From Planotetraspora silvatica (GTDB taxonomy: Bacteria > Actinomycetota > Actinomycetes > Streptosporangiales > Streptosporangiaceae), in contig NZ_BOOQ01000042.1 in the NCBI RefSeq assembly GCF_016863315.1, positions 1 through 64,000 on the forward strand: DNA of 64,000 nt, written 5' to 3'. Both the position numbers and the translations under genes were made by a program. Within the stretch, counting starts at the first letter, position 1, and each line of letters begins with the position of its first letter. Shown here one piece after another: positions 34,667 to 43,023 of the stretch. The notes under the pieces were generated by a model, which did not search any database, was not told where the DNA came from, and was given only the letters and a program-made list of their open reading frames with translations.

Positions 34667-36066
34667 TCACCGTTGTCGGGATCGGCGCCGACGGATGGGC
34701 CGGTCTCTCCCCCTCCTCCCGTGCGGCCGTCGAAGCCGCCGAGGTGCTGATCGGCGCGGCCAGACAGCTCGAACTGATCCCCGGCTTCACTGGTGAGCGG
34801 ATCGCCTGGCCGTCCCCCCTCCTGCCAGCGCTGCCCGGTCTGATCGAGGCGCACGCGGCCAGGGCCGTCTGCGTCCTCGCCAGCGGCGACCCCATGTTCT
34901 TCGGCGTCGGCTCGACACTGGTGCGCCTGCTCGGCCCCGAGAAGCTGCGCGTGCTTCCCCACCTGTCGTCGCTCTCGCTGGCCTGCGCGAGGCTCGGCTG
35001 GCCCGTCGAGCAGGTCGAGGTGGTGAGCCTCGTCGGCCGCCCGCTCGCGACCGTGAACGCCGCCGTCTCACCGGGGCGGCGCCTCATCGTGCTCAGCGCA
35101 GACGGCGGGGGCCCCGACCAGGTCGCCTCCCTGCTGACCGCGCGCGGCTACGGCGCGAGCGGCATGACGGTCCTGTCCGATCTGGGTTCGGACGCCGAGT
35201 CGCGGCGGGACGGTGTCGCCGCGCGCTGGCCGCACTCCGCTTCCCCCGCGCTCAACGTGATCGGCGTCGAATGCGCGGCGGACCCCGGCACCCGGCCGCT
35301 CGCCCTCGTCCCGGGTCTGCCCGACGAGGCGTTCGAGCACGACGGGCAGCTCACCAAGCGCGAGGTGCGGGCCGTCAGCCTCTCCCGGCTCGCCCCCCTC
35401 CCCGGCGAACTGCTGTGGGACGTCGGCGCGGGAGCGGGGAGCATCGCGATCGAGTGGATGCGGATGCACCCGTCCTGTACGGCTGTCGCGGTGGAGGGCA
35501 GGGCCGACCGCGGCGAGCGGATCCGCCGCAACGCGGAGACGCTGGGCGTGCCGGGGTTGCGCGTGGTGGACGGGACCGCCCCGGCGGCGCTGGCCGGTCT
35601 GCCTGCGCCCGACGCGGTGTTCGTCGGCGGTGGCGTCACCGTGCCCGGGGTGGTCGAGGCATGCTGGACGGCGCTGCGCCCCGGGGGAAGGCTCGTGGCG
35701 AACGCGGTCACCCTGGAGTCCGAGGCGGTCGTCGCACGGTGGTACGGCAGGCTCGGCGGCGACCTGGTGCGCCTCTCGGTGCAGCGGGCCTCCCCGGTCG
35801 GCGGCTTCACCGGATGGCGGGCCATGATGCCGGTGACCGTCTGGTCCGTGGTCAAAGAATCCGGGATCGCGGGCATGGCGGTCGAAGAACTCGGGACCGC
35901 CGGCACGGCGGTCGAAGAACTCGGGACCGCCGGCACGGCGGTCGAAGAACTCGGGACCGCCGACATGGCGGTCGAAGAGCCGGCGGGCGAAGGATCCGAG
36001 GCTGCCGGGCCGGCGGCCGGCGGACCTGTCGTCAGAGCGCCGGCGGGCGATGGAGATCTCTCATGA
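34663..36066 (+). CDS. cobL: Precorrin-6Y C5,15-methyltransferase (decarboxylating), CbiE-CbiT fusion
   Basis: 467 residues. The N-terminal CbiE domain (about 1-200) begins VITVVGIGADGWAGL with the GDP motif LASGDPMFFG. The C-terminal CbiT domain (about 230-395) has the Rossmann motif LLWDVGAGAGSIAIEW. It methylates C-5 and C-15 and decarboxylates the C-12 acetate of precorrin-6. The last 65 or so residues are a repeat tail (VEELGTAGTA units) outside the family's length, encoded by a 30-bp DNA repeat. The GTG start overlaps the PPOX stop; the stop overlaps the cobM ATG. Confidence 0.93.
   Translation: MITVVGIGADGWAGLSPSSRAAVEAAEVLIGAARQLELIPGFTGERIAWPSPLLPALPGLIEAHAARAVCVLASGDPMFFGVGSTLVRLLGPEKLRVLPHLSSLSLACARLGWPVEQVEVVSLVGRPLATVNAAVSPGRRLIVLSADGGGPDQVASLLTARGYGASGMTVLSDLGSDAESRRDGVAARWPHSASPALNVIGVECAADPGTRPLALVPGLPDEAFEHDGQLTKREVRAVSLSRLAPLPGELLWDVGAGAGSIAIEWMRMHPSCTAVAVEGRADRGERIRRNAETLGVPGLRVVDGTAPAALAGLPAPDAVFVGGGVTVPGVVEACWTALRPGGRLVANAVTLESEAVVARWYGRLGGDLVRLSVQRASPVGGFTGWRAMMPVTVWSVVKESGIAGMAVEELGTAGTAVEELGTAGTAVEELGTADMAVEEPAGEGSEAAGPAAGGPVVRAPAGDGDLS
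35851..35970. repeat. 30-bp tandem repeat x4 in the 3' end of cobL
   Basis: Units 35881-35910 and 35911-35940 are identical, 35941-35970 differs by two bases, and 35851-35880 is a degenerate copy. All are in frame and encode the VEELGTAGTA tail. Confidence 0.95.
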
Positions 36067-36806
36067 CGGTGCACTTCGTCGGCGCGGGCCCGGGGGCGGC
36101 CGACCTCATCACGTTACGCGGGCTGCGGGTGCTGGAGTCGTCGCCCGTCTGCCTTTATGCCGGGTCGCTGGTCCCCCGTGAGCTGCTCGGCTCCTGCCCT
36201 GACGGTGCCCGGATGGTCGACACCGCCGATCTGACGCTCGACGAGATCATCGACGAGATGTCCGCCGCGCACGACGCGGGGCAGGACGTGGCACGGCTGC
36301 ACTCGGGCGACCCCTCGGTGTTCAGCGCCGTGGCCGAGCAGATGCGCCGGCTGGACACGCTCGACATCCCCTACGACGTGGTGCCGGGAGTCCCCGCCTT
36401 CGCCGCGGCGGCCGCCTCGCTGGGCCGGGAGCTCACCGTCCCCGGCGTCGGCCAGACGGTCATCCTCACGCGCACGTCCGCGCGGGCGACGCCGATGCCG
36501 GAGGGCGAGGACCTCGGGACGCTGTCGGCGAGCACGGCGACCATGGTGCTGCACCTGGCCGTCCAGCGGATCGAGGAGGTCGTCGCGGAACTCCTGCCCT
36601 CGTACGGCGCGGGCTGCCCCGTCGCGGTCGTGGCACGGGCGAGCCGTGACGACGAGGTGATCCTCCGCGGCACGCTCGCGGACATCGCCGACCAGGTACG
36701 GCAGGCCGGAGTCAAACGCACGGCGGTCATCGTGGTGGGGCGGGTGCTCGCGGCGTCGCAGTTCCCCGACAGCCACCTCTACTCGGCCGGCCGCCGGCGG
36801 TCGTGA
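36063..36806 (+). CDS. cobM: Precorrin-4 C11-methyltransferase
   Basis: 247 residues of the tetrapyrrole methylase family: MTVHFVGAGPGAADLITLRG at the start, then LHSGDPSVFSA and DVVPGVPAFAAAAA. It transfers a methyl group from SAM to C-11 of precorrin-4. The ATG overlaps the cobL stop (ATGA). Convergent with cbiD. Confidence 0.94.
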   Translation: MTVHFVGAGPGAADLITLRGLRVLESSPVCLYAGSLVPRELLGSCPDGARMVDTADLTLDEIIDEMSAAHDAGQDVARLHSGDPSVFSAVAEQMRRLDTLDIPYDVVPGVPAFAAAAASLGRELTVPGVGQTVILTRTSARATPMPEGEDLGTLSASTATMVLHLAVQRIEEVVAELLPSYGAGCPVAVVARASRDDEVILRGTLADIADQVRQAGVKRTAVIVVGRVLAASQFPDSHLYSAGRRRS

Positions 36807-36871
36807 CCGTCGTCGATACCGTGTCCGCCAGCCTCATCACCAGGAACGACCCGAGCCACGCCGGCATGCCC

Positions 36872-37972
36872 TCAGATGCGACCGTCGCCGACACCGTGGC
36901 CCCCCGCCCGTCCCACGATCACGCCGGCCCGGTCGATCACCACGATGTCGACCTCGACAGGGGCCTCCCGCAGCACCTCGACCGCCGTGGCTCGGGCGCC
37001 CTCCGCCACCAGGTCACCGAGGGGCAGGCCCGCCTCCTGGCACAGGCGCAGCGCGTGCAGCGCGGTGTTGGCCTCACGGACCCTCTCGGCGAGGTCGGCG
37101 GCGCCTCCCCCGTCGAGCACGAGCCTCGCGAGCAGGTCGGGATTGACCTGCGAGCGGCCGGAGTGCAGGTCGAGGTGCCCGTCGGCCAGCTTGGAGAGCT
37201 TGCCGACGCCCCCCGCGACCGTGAGCCGCGGCACGGGGTGGCGGCGCAGGTACTTCAGCAGCGCCCCCGCGAAGTCGCCCATGTCGAGCAGCGCGTCGTC
37301 GGGCAGGCCGTACAACTCGGCGGCGACGCGCTCCGACGTGCTTCCCGTGCATCCGGCAACGTGCACGTGCCCGGCGGCCCTGGCGACGTCGACTCCGCGC
37401 CTGATGGAGTCGATCCAGGCCGAGCACGAGTAGGGCACGACCACTCCTGTCGTCCCGAGGATCGACAGCCCGCCGAGAATGCCCAGCCTCGGGTTCCACG
37501 TGTGGCGGGCCAACTCCTCGCCGTTCTCCACCGAGATCTCCACCACGATGTCGCCGGTGCCGCCGTGTGCCGCCGCCACCTCGGCGACGTGCTCCCGCAT
37601 CATCCGGCGCGGCACCGGGTTGATGGCCGGTTCACCCACGTCGAGCGGAAGTCCCGGCTTGGTGACCGTGCCGACGCCCTGTCCGGCGGTGAAGGTCACG
37701 CCGCTTCCCGGAGGGCCTGGCCGTACCGACGAGGAGATCAGCGCTCCGTGCGTCACGTCGGGGTCGTCGCCCGCGTCCTTCACGATCGACGCCGCGGCGA
37801 AGCCGTCACCGAGCGACTCACGCGCCAGCGCGAAGGCGGGCGTGCGGCCCTTGGGCAGCGTGATCGTCACGGGATCGGGGAACTCGCCGGTGAGCAGTGC
37901 CGTATAGGCCGCGGTGGTGGCGGCGGTCGCGCACGCGCCGGTGGTCCAGCCGTGACGCAGCGGGGCGCTCAT
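36872..37972 (-). CDS. cbiD: Cobalt-precorrin-5B C1-methyltransferase, CbiD type
   Basis: 366 residues with the CbiD opening RHGWTTGACATAATTAAYTAL and the later LGTTGVVVPYSCSAWIDSI. In aerobic-type actinomycete clusters CbiD-like proteins occur alongside CobG, so its exact step here is not settled by sequence alone; no CobF is in the window. There is no ribosome site before the ATG, and a 30-bp repeat array starts 9 nt upstream. Confidence 0.9.
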   Translation of the reverse strand: MSAPLRHGWTTGACATAATTAAYTALLTGEFPDPVTITLPKGRTPAFALARESLGDGFAAASIVKDAGDDPDVTHGALISSSVRPGPPGSGVTFTAGQGVGTVTKPGLPLDVGEPAINPVPRRMMREHVAEVAAAHGGTGDIVVEISVENGEELARHTWNPRLGILGGLSILGTTGVVVPYSCSAWIDSIRRGVDVARAAGHVHVAGCTGSTSERVAAELYGLPDDALLDMGDFAGALLKYLRRHPVPRLTVAGGVGKLSKLADGHLDLHSGRSQVNPDLLARLVLDGGGAADLAERVREANTALHALRLCQEAGLPLGDLVAEGARATAVEVLREAPVEVDIVVIDRAGVIVGRAGGHGVGDGRI

Positions 37973-37980
37973 GGGACGAC

Positions 37981-38100
37981 CCGGCAGACGAACGCACCAC
38001 GAACCACCAGGCCACAGACGGACGCACCACGAACCACCAGGCCACGGACGAACGCACCACGAACCACCAGGCCGCGGACGAACGTGCCACGGACGAACAG
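37981..38100. repeat. 30-bp tandem repeat x4 between cbiD and cobK
   Basis: Units of 30 bp ending in AACGCACCACGAACCACCAG at 37981, 38011 and 38041, with a degenerate fourth at 38071. The array fills most of the divergent cbiD-cobK intergenic region, where the promoters should be. Confidence 0.92.
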
Positions 38101-38172
38101 CGGCGCGGGACGGACGACCGGCGGCGCGGGGCGGGGCGGCAGGACATGACGCGAGGCGGAAGGGAGCACGAC

Positions 38173-38907
38173 ATGCGGGTGCTGATCCTGGGCGGGACCG
38201 CCGAGGCGAGGGCGCTGGCAGCCGCGCTCGCCCCTGAGCCGGGCATCCACGTGGTGTCGTCGCTGGCCGGGCGGGTGAGCAATCCGCGCCTGCCTGCCGG
38301 CGAGGTGCACGAGGGCGGCTTCGGCGGGCCGGAGGGCCTCGCGGCCTGGATCCACGACAACGCGATCGACTCCGTCATCGACGCGACCCACCCGTTCGCC
38401 GCGCGGATGAGCGCGTCGGCCGCCGAGGTGGCGCGGCGCACAGGCGTCCCCCTGTTGGTGTTGCGACGTCCCGGCTGGACGGAGGGTCCCGGCGACTCCT
38501 GGCATCGCGTCGCGTCGCTCGACGCGGCGGCGGGCCTGCTGCCCTCTCTCGGCCGGAAGGTGTTCCTCACGACAGGACGCAGAAGCCTGCCGGTCTTCAC
38601 GGCGATCGACGGCCTGTGGTTCCTCGCCCGTTCGGTGGACCCGCCCGAACCTCCGATCCCGGCCAACGTACGGATCCTGCTCGCCCGGGGCCCGTACACC
38701 GTGGAGGGCGAACGCGAACTCATCGCGGAGCACCGCCTCGACGTGCTGGTGACCAAGGACAGCGGGGGTGCGATGACCACCGCGAAGCTGGTCGCCGCCC
38801 GCGAACTCGGCCTGCCCGTCGTCATGGTGGACCGGCCGCCGCTGCCCGACGGCGTACGACTCGTGAGCACGGTCGACGCCGCCGTCGGCTGGCTCGGCGG
38901 CAGGTGA
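38173..38907 (+). CDS. cobK: Precorrin-6A reductase
   Basis: 244 residues with the CobK/CbiJ opening MRVLILGGTAEARALAAAL, the central DATHPFAARMSASA and VTKDSGGAMTTAKL near the end. It reduces precorrin-6A with NADPH. The ATG at 38173 follows GGAAGGGAG; an in-frame ATG at 38146 is an alternative. Divergent from cbiD and convergent with cobIJ. Confidence 0.93.
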   Translation: MRVLILGGTAEARALAAALAPEPGIHVVSSLAGRVSNPRLPAGEVHEGGFGGPEGLAAWIHDNAIDSVIDATHPFAARMSASAAEVARRTGVPLLVLRRPGWTEGPGDSWHRVASLDAAAGLLPSLGRKVFLTTGRRSLPVFTAIDGLWFLARSVDPPEPPIPANVRILLARGPYTVEGERELIAEHRLDVLVTKDSGGAMTTAKLVAARELGLPVVMVDRPPLPDGVRLVSTVDAAVGWLGGR

Positions 38908-38912
38908 CAGGC

Positions 38913-38946
38913 CCGGCCCGGGTGCGATGAGCCCGCCGCGGGCCGG
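38913..38946. terminator. Hairpin between cobK and cobIJ
   Basis: CCGGCCCG and CGGGCCGG form an 8-bp stem between the convergent genes. The loop is 18 nt, so it is weaker than the others. Confidence 0.45.
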
Positions 38947-39002
38947 CTCGGCGGCTCCTGACGGCGGGAGGCCGAGCGCGGTGACCCTGTCGTGGCCCGG
39001 CG

Positions 39003-40661
39003 TCACGACGGGTAGCGGCGCGGCGTGTAGACCACGGGACCGTCCTCGCGCTCGACCACGCGCGTGGTCGAGGAGCCGACGAGCAGCAGGCATCGCATGT
39101 CGATCGTCGAAGGGTCGAGCGCACCCAGCGTCGTGATCGTGATGCTCTCCTCCGGTCCGCCGACGTCACGCCCGACGACCACGGGCGTCCCCGGCTCGCG
39201 GTGTTCCAGCAGCAGGTCGCGGGCCGCGCCCACCTGCCAGGCACGGCTGCGCGAGGCCGGGTTGTAGACGGCCAGCACCATGTCGGCCTTCGCCGCGGCC
39301 GAGATGCGGTCCGCGACGACCTCCCACGGCTTGAGCAGGTCCGAGAGCGAGATCACGCAGTAGTCGTGGCCGAGCGGCGCACCAGCCCTGCTGGCCACCG
39401 CCTGCGCCGCGGTGAGCCCCGGCACGATCCGGACGGGCACCCCGGCGTACCGCTCCTCGCCGGCCGCCTCCAGCACCGCGCTGGCCATGGCGAAGACCCC
39501 CGGATCGCCCGAGGACACCACCGCCACCCGCGCGCCGTCGAGCGCCATCTCCAGGGCGTGCCTGGCCCGCTCGGCCTCCACCCGGTTGTCGGTGCGATGG
39601 CGGCGCTGGCGGGGGTTCGGCGGCACCCGGTCGACGTAGGGTCCGTATCCGACCAGGTCGGTCGCGTCGGCGAGGGCCTCCTGAGCCTCCGGGGTGAGCC
39701 ACGGACGCCCTGCCGGGCCGAGCCCGATGACGGTGACCTGGCCCCCGCGTTCCCCGCCGGTCCGCCGGAATGACGTGGCCTGGTCTGACTGCTGTGTCTG
39801 CTCAGACTGCTGTGTCTGCTCTTGCTGGTCAGACTGCTCTGTGCGGTCCGTCTGGCCCGTCTGGCCCGTCTGCTCGGGCTGCTCTGCCTGCCCGTCCTGT
39901 TCGATCTGCCCGGGGTGCCCGGGGTGCTCGGGGACGAAGGTCCGCTCGGCGGGGCTCGGGATGAGCGCGAGCGAGAAGTACGGAACCTCGGACGGGTCCA
40001 CGTCCTTCAGCAGGGCGACCCGTTGGCCCTTCGTCGTGGCGCGCTCGACGTACCACGCCTCGTCGAGACGTCCGGCCTCCGCGAGCGCGTCACGGACCTT
40101 CTCGAACGTACGGCCCAGCTTGAGCACCGCGGCAGAGTCCGTGTTCCGGAGCTTGTCGGCCAGCACGTCGGCGGGAAGCGTCCCCGGCAGGACGGTCAGC
40201 GTCTCGTCCCGCTCCACCAGCGGGCGGCCGAGCACCGCCGACGCACCGCTGACCGAGGTGACGCCGGGAACCACCTCGGTCGGATAGCGGTGGGCGAGCC
40301 GCTTGTGCATGTGCATGTACGACCCGTAGAAGAGCGGGTCTCCCTCGCACAGCACGACCACGACCCTGCCCGCGTCGAGGTGGGCGGCGAGCCGCTCCGC
40401 GCAGACGGCGTAGAAGTCGTCGAGCGCGCCCTGGTAACCACCGGGATGATCGGTGGTCTCGGTGGTCAGCGGATACTGCAGGAGCTCCTCGACCTGGCCT
40501 TCACGCATGTACGGCAGAGCGATCGATCGGGCGATGCTCCGGCCGTGCCTGGCGCTGTGGTAGGCGATCACATCCGCCTCACCGATCAGGCGGGCCGCCT
40601 TCACCGTCACCAACTCGGGATCTCCCGGGCCGAGCCCGACACCGTAGAGCCGACCTGTCAT
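39003..40661 (-). CDS. cobIJ: Fused precorrin-2 C20-methyltransferase / precorrin-3B C17-methyltransferase
   Basis: 552 residues. CobI domain (about 1-240): LYGVGLGPGDPELVTVKAAR and VVLCEGDPLFYGSY. CobJ domain (about 300-552): VTVIGLGPAGRPWLTPEA and VVSSGDPGVFAMA. Between them is a Gln/Thr/Ser-rich linker of about 55 residues encoded by 18-bp repeats. CobI makes precorrin-3A; CobJ does the C17 methylation with ring contraction. The ATG at 40661 lies just inside a GTG (40670) that overlaps the cobH stop; AGGAG favours the ATG. Last gene of cobG-cobH-cobIJ. Confidence 0.94.
   Translation of the reverse strand: MTGRLYGVGLGPGDPELVTVKAARLIGEADVIAYHSARHGRSIARSIALPYMREGQVEELLQYPLTTETTDHPGGYQGALDDFYAVCAERLAAHLDAGRVVVVLCEGDPLFYGSYMHMHKRLAHRYPTEVVPGVTSVSGASAVLGRPLVERDETLTVLPGTLPADVLADKLRNTDSAAVLKLGRTFEKVRDALAEAGRLDEAWYVERATTKGQRVALLKDVDPSEVPYFSLALIPSPAERTFVPEHPGHPGQIEQDGQAEQPEQTGQTGQTDRTEQSDQQEQTQQSEQTQQSDQATSFRRTGGERGGQVTVIGLGPAGRPWLTPEAQEALADATDLVGYGPYVDRVPPNPRQRRHRTDNRVEAERARHALEMALDGARVAVVSSGDPGVFAMASAVLEAAGEERYAGVPVRIVPGLTAAQAVASRAGAPLGHDYCVISLSDLLKPWEVVADRISAAAKADMVLAVYNPASRSRAWQVGAARDLLLEHREPGTPVVVGRDVGGPEESITITTLGALDPSTIDMRCLLLVGSSTTRVVEREDGPVVYTPRRYPS
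39787..39840. repeat. 18-bp repeats in the cobIJ linker
   Basis: GACTGCTGTGTCTGCTCA occurs at 39787-39804 and, with one change, at 39805-39822; a diverged copy follows. In frame on the minus strand, coding the SEQTQQ linker. Confidence 0.8.
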
Positions 40662-40666
40662 CGCGT

Positions 40667-41287
40667 TCACTCCTGCTCACTCGCGATGGCGTTGACCGCC
40701 GCCGCCACCATCGCGCTGCCGCCCCTGCGGCCGTGGACCACCAGAAACTCCAGATCGCTGTCCGCCAGCGCCTGCTTGGACTCCGCTGCTCCGATGAAGC
40801 CCACCGGGATGCCGAGCACGGCGGCGGGACGCGGCGCCCCCTCGGCGATCAACTCCAGTAGGCGGAAAAGGGCCGTCGGCGCGTTGCCGATCGCGACGAC
40901 CGCGCCGCCGAGCCGGTCCCCCCACAACTGCAGCGCCGCGGCGCTGCGGGTGGTGCCCAGCCGCTCGGCCAGATCGGGGACGCGGGGGTCGCCGAGAGTG
41001 CACAGCACCTCGTTGTCCGCCGGAAGCCGCCGTCGCGTCACGCCGGAGGCCACCATCGCCGCGTCGCACAGGACCGGGGCGCCACCGCGCAGGGCCGCTC
41101 GCGCGGACGACACGACGGCGGGAGACCAGCCGAGGTCGTCGACCAGGTCCGTCATGCCGCAGGCGTGCACCATGCGCACCGCCACCTGGGCCACATCCGG
41201 CGGCATCCGGGTGAGGTCGGTCTCGGCGCGGATCGTGGCGAACGACCGGCGGTAGATCTCGGCGCCGTCGCGTACGTAGTCGGTCAC
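40667..41287 (-). CDS. cobH: Precorrin-8X methylmutase
   Basis: 206 residues. The active-site His is in [12 protein letters not shown], and the product-binding motif is [12 protein letters not shown]. It moves the methyl group from C-11 to C-12, giving hydrogenobyrinate. The GTG start overlaps the stop of cobG (GTGA), and the stop overlaps the GTG before cobIJ, so the three genes are translationally coupled. Confidence 0.94.
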   Translation of the reverse strand: MTDYVRDGAEIYRRSFATIRAETDLTRMPPDVAQVAVRMVHACGMTDLVDDLGWSPAVVSSARAALRGGAPVLCDAAMVASGVTRRRLPADNEVLCTLGDPRVPDLAERLGTTRSAAALQLWGDRLGGAVVAIGNAPTALFRLLELIAEGAPRPAAVLGIPVGFIGAAESKQALADSDLEFLVVHGRRGGSAMVAAAVNAIASEQE

Positions 41288-42774
41288 TTTTCCCCTCGGA
41301 ACGTGGGCCCGCTCGACGCGGCCGCACTGGATGCAGGCGAACCCGGTACGGGCGCCGCGCTGGTCTCTGGCGTGCTGGTTCCGGGCGCGCTGGTCTTGGC
41401 TGCGCTGAACACCGCAACGGCGGCGGCCACCTCGTCCATGTCGGAGCAGGTACGGCTGTCGCCGTCCAACTCGACCCGGTATCCCCGGCCCGTCGCCACC
41501 ACCTCGACGACCCGTCCGCGTGGCCGTCCGCAGCGGCGCTCGCACCCGGCCCAGTGCACGGGCAGCAGCCCTCGTTCGTGGACCGCCTCGGCCGCTCCGA
41601 GCGCCGCGTCGGCCCGGACGTCGGCGAGCGACTTGGCACAGCCGGGCCTGCCGGTGCAGGCGCTCACGCCGACCCATGGCGACGACGGGTCTGCGACCAG
41701 GCCGGCCTGGGTGAGGATCGGCGTCCAGATGGCGGCCTGGGCCCGTGTCAGGTCCGGCACGACGACCGTCCGCCACGGCGTCAGCCGTACCGAAGGCGGC
41801 TCGTCTCCGCCGCCGACGCCGTCGACCGCCACAACGGCCCGCCCGGCGACCTGACCGGCGACCTGACCGGCAACGTGTCCGACAACGTGTCCGACCTGAC
41901 CGGTGGCCGCTGCAGCGTCGGCGAGGAGAAGCGCCTGGGCGGCGGACAGCCTGCCGAGCGGGACCACGACCTCCAGGGCGACTCTCCCGTCCCGCTGCTC
42001 CACGAGCCCCGGTTCCCGCACCGCCGCGGTCGTCCGTACGGGATCTGATGTGGGGCTGCTCACAACCGCCGAGTCGAGGTGCAGGCGGGCGGCGACGCGC
42101 GCGGGACCGTCTTCGAGTTCGGACAGACGCCACGCGGCACCGCCCTGGGCGGCCCGCTCGTCGAGGAACGCGTCCGCGACCGCCACCAGGACGCCGACCG
42201 GATCGCCCGTCACCCCGGCGGAATCGTCCGCCACCTGGATGGTCCCGGCTTCCACGCCGGCGAGCAGGACGGCCCATGCCGTACGCGATCTCGCGACGAG
42301 CGTGACGTCGGCGCCGAGCCCGGTCACGTCGCCGGTGCCGTCGTCCAGAGCGAACAGGAAGCGCCCGGACAGCTCCGCCATCCGCGGCCTGGCGCACAGG
42401 GCCAGGTCCAGCGCCGCGACCAGGGGGCGCACGTCCAGCAGGGTCGAGCCGGAGCGGCCGGAGAGTGGGGACGCGATGATGTTGCGCACCCGTTCGTGCG
42501 TGTCGGACGGCAGGAGCCCGGCGGCGGCCATGCGCTCGGCGAAGGCCGGGGCGGAGCCGAGCCCGCGCACCTGGACGTTCGCCCGTGAAGTCAGCTCGAT
42601 GACACCCGAGCCCAGTTCGTCCGCGCAGGCGGCCAGTTCGCGCAGTTGGGCCACCGAGACGGCGCCTCCGGGTACGCGGACGCGGGCAAGGCCGCCGTCG
42701 GCGGCAGTGTGCACCTGCAGCGCCCCCGGACATGCGTCGAGGTGCGCACGTCCGGAAAAGTCGCCAATCGCCAC
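41284..42774 (-). CDS. cobG: Precorrin-3B synthase
   Basis: 496 residues of the nitrite/sulfite-reductase-like fold. Four cysteines for the 4Fe-4S cluster lie in [12 protein letters not shown] and [11 protein letters not shown]. It uses oxygen to make precorrin-3B and so marks the aerobic pathway. A Val/Gly/His repeat ([20 protein letters not shown]) comes from 12-bp repeats at about 41846-41900, and an Ala/Ser/Pro/Thr tail is also present. No ribosome site precedes the GTG; TAACAT (minus strand, 42782-42787) lies 7 nt upstream, which suggests a leaderless mRNA outside riboswitch control. Confidence 0.92.
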   Translation of the reverse strand: MAIGDFSGRAHLDACPGALQVHTAADGGLARVRVPGGAVSVAQLRELAACADELGSGVIELTSRANVQVRGLGSAPAFAERMAAAGLLPSDTHERVRNIIASPLSGRSGSTLLDVRPLVAALDLALCARPRMAELSGRFLFALDDGTGDVTGLGADVTLVARSRTAWAVLLAGVEAGTIQVADDSAGVTGDPVGVLVAVADAFLDERAAQGGAAWRLSELEDGPARVAARLHLDSAVVSSPTSDPVRTTAAVREPGLVEQRDGRVALEVVVPLGRLSAAQALLLADAAAATGQVGHVVGHVAGQVAGQVAGRAVVAVDGVGGGDEPPSVRLTPWRTVVVPDLTRAQAAIWTPILTQAGLVADPSSPWVGVSACTGRPGCAKSLADVRADAALGAAEAVHERGLLPVHWAGCERRCGRPRGRVVEVVATGRGYRVELDGDSRTCSDMDEVAAAVAVFSAAKTSAPGTSTPETSAAPVPGSPASSAAASSGPTFRGEK

Positions 42775-42781
42775 GAACAGG

Positions 42782-42787
42782 ATGTTA
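42782..42787 (-). promoter_or_regulatory. Putative -10 of leaderless cobG transcript
   Basis: TAACAT on the minus strand, 7 nt before the GTG of cobG, with no ribosome site between. The -35 is not clear. Confidence 0.4.
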
Positions 42788-42811
42788 ACGCCAGTTATTG
42801 CATTCCATCCG

Positions 42812-43016
42812 GCTGCCGTAGTCTCATCGGAGACGACGGCACAGGGAGGAAGCCGGTGTGAAGCCGGCGCGGTCCCGCCACTGTGACCAGGGAGCGACCC
42901 CCATCACGGGCCACGGTCCGGCTACGGACGGGAAGGCCGGGGTGAGCGTCGATCTGGGAGCCAGGAGACTCCTGCCGTCGCGACACCCACGACCGGGGCG
43001 AGGACCCCGAGGGAGG
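42812..43016 (+). ncRNA. Cobalamin riboswitch upstream of cobN
   Basis: The conserved core ACAGGGAGGAAGCCGGTG, then GGTCCCGCCACTGTGA (about 42840-42885), and the B12 box GAGCCAGGAGACTCCTGCC (about 42957-42976) are all present in the right order. After it, GGGAGGAACCTCCGTG puts the ribosome site (GGAGG, 43012-43016) in reach of a CCTCC sequence before the GTG of cobN, pointing to translational control when B12 is bound. Confidence 0.92.
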
Positions 43017-43023
43017 AACCTCC

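Noticed and set aside
37981-38100. CRISPR array or integration site array
   Set aside because: 30-bp units without spacers; no integrase or cas gene near.
42775-42811. A riboswitch for the cobG operon on the minus strand
   Set aside because: Only 37 nt separate the GTG from the cobN riboswitch region, and the minus strand shows no B12 box.
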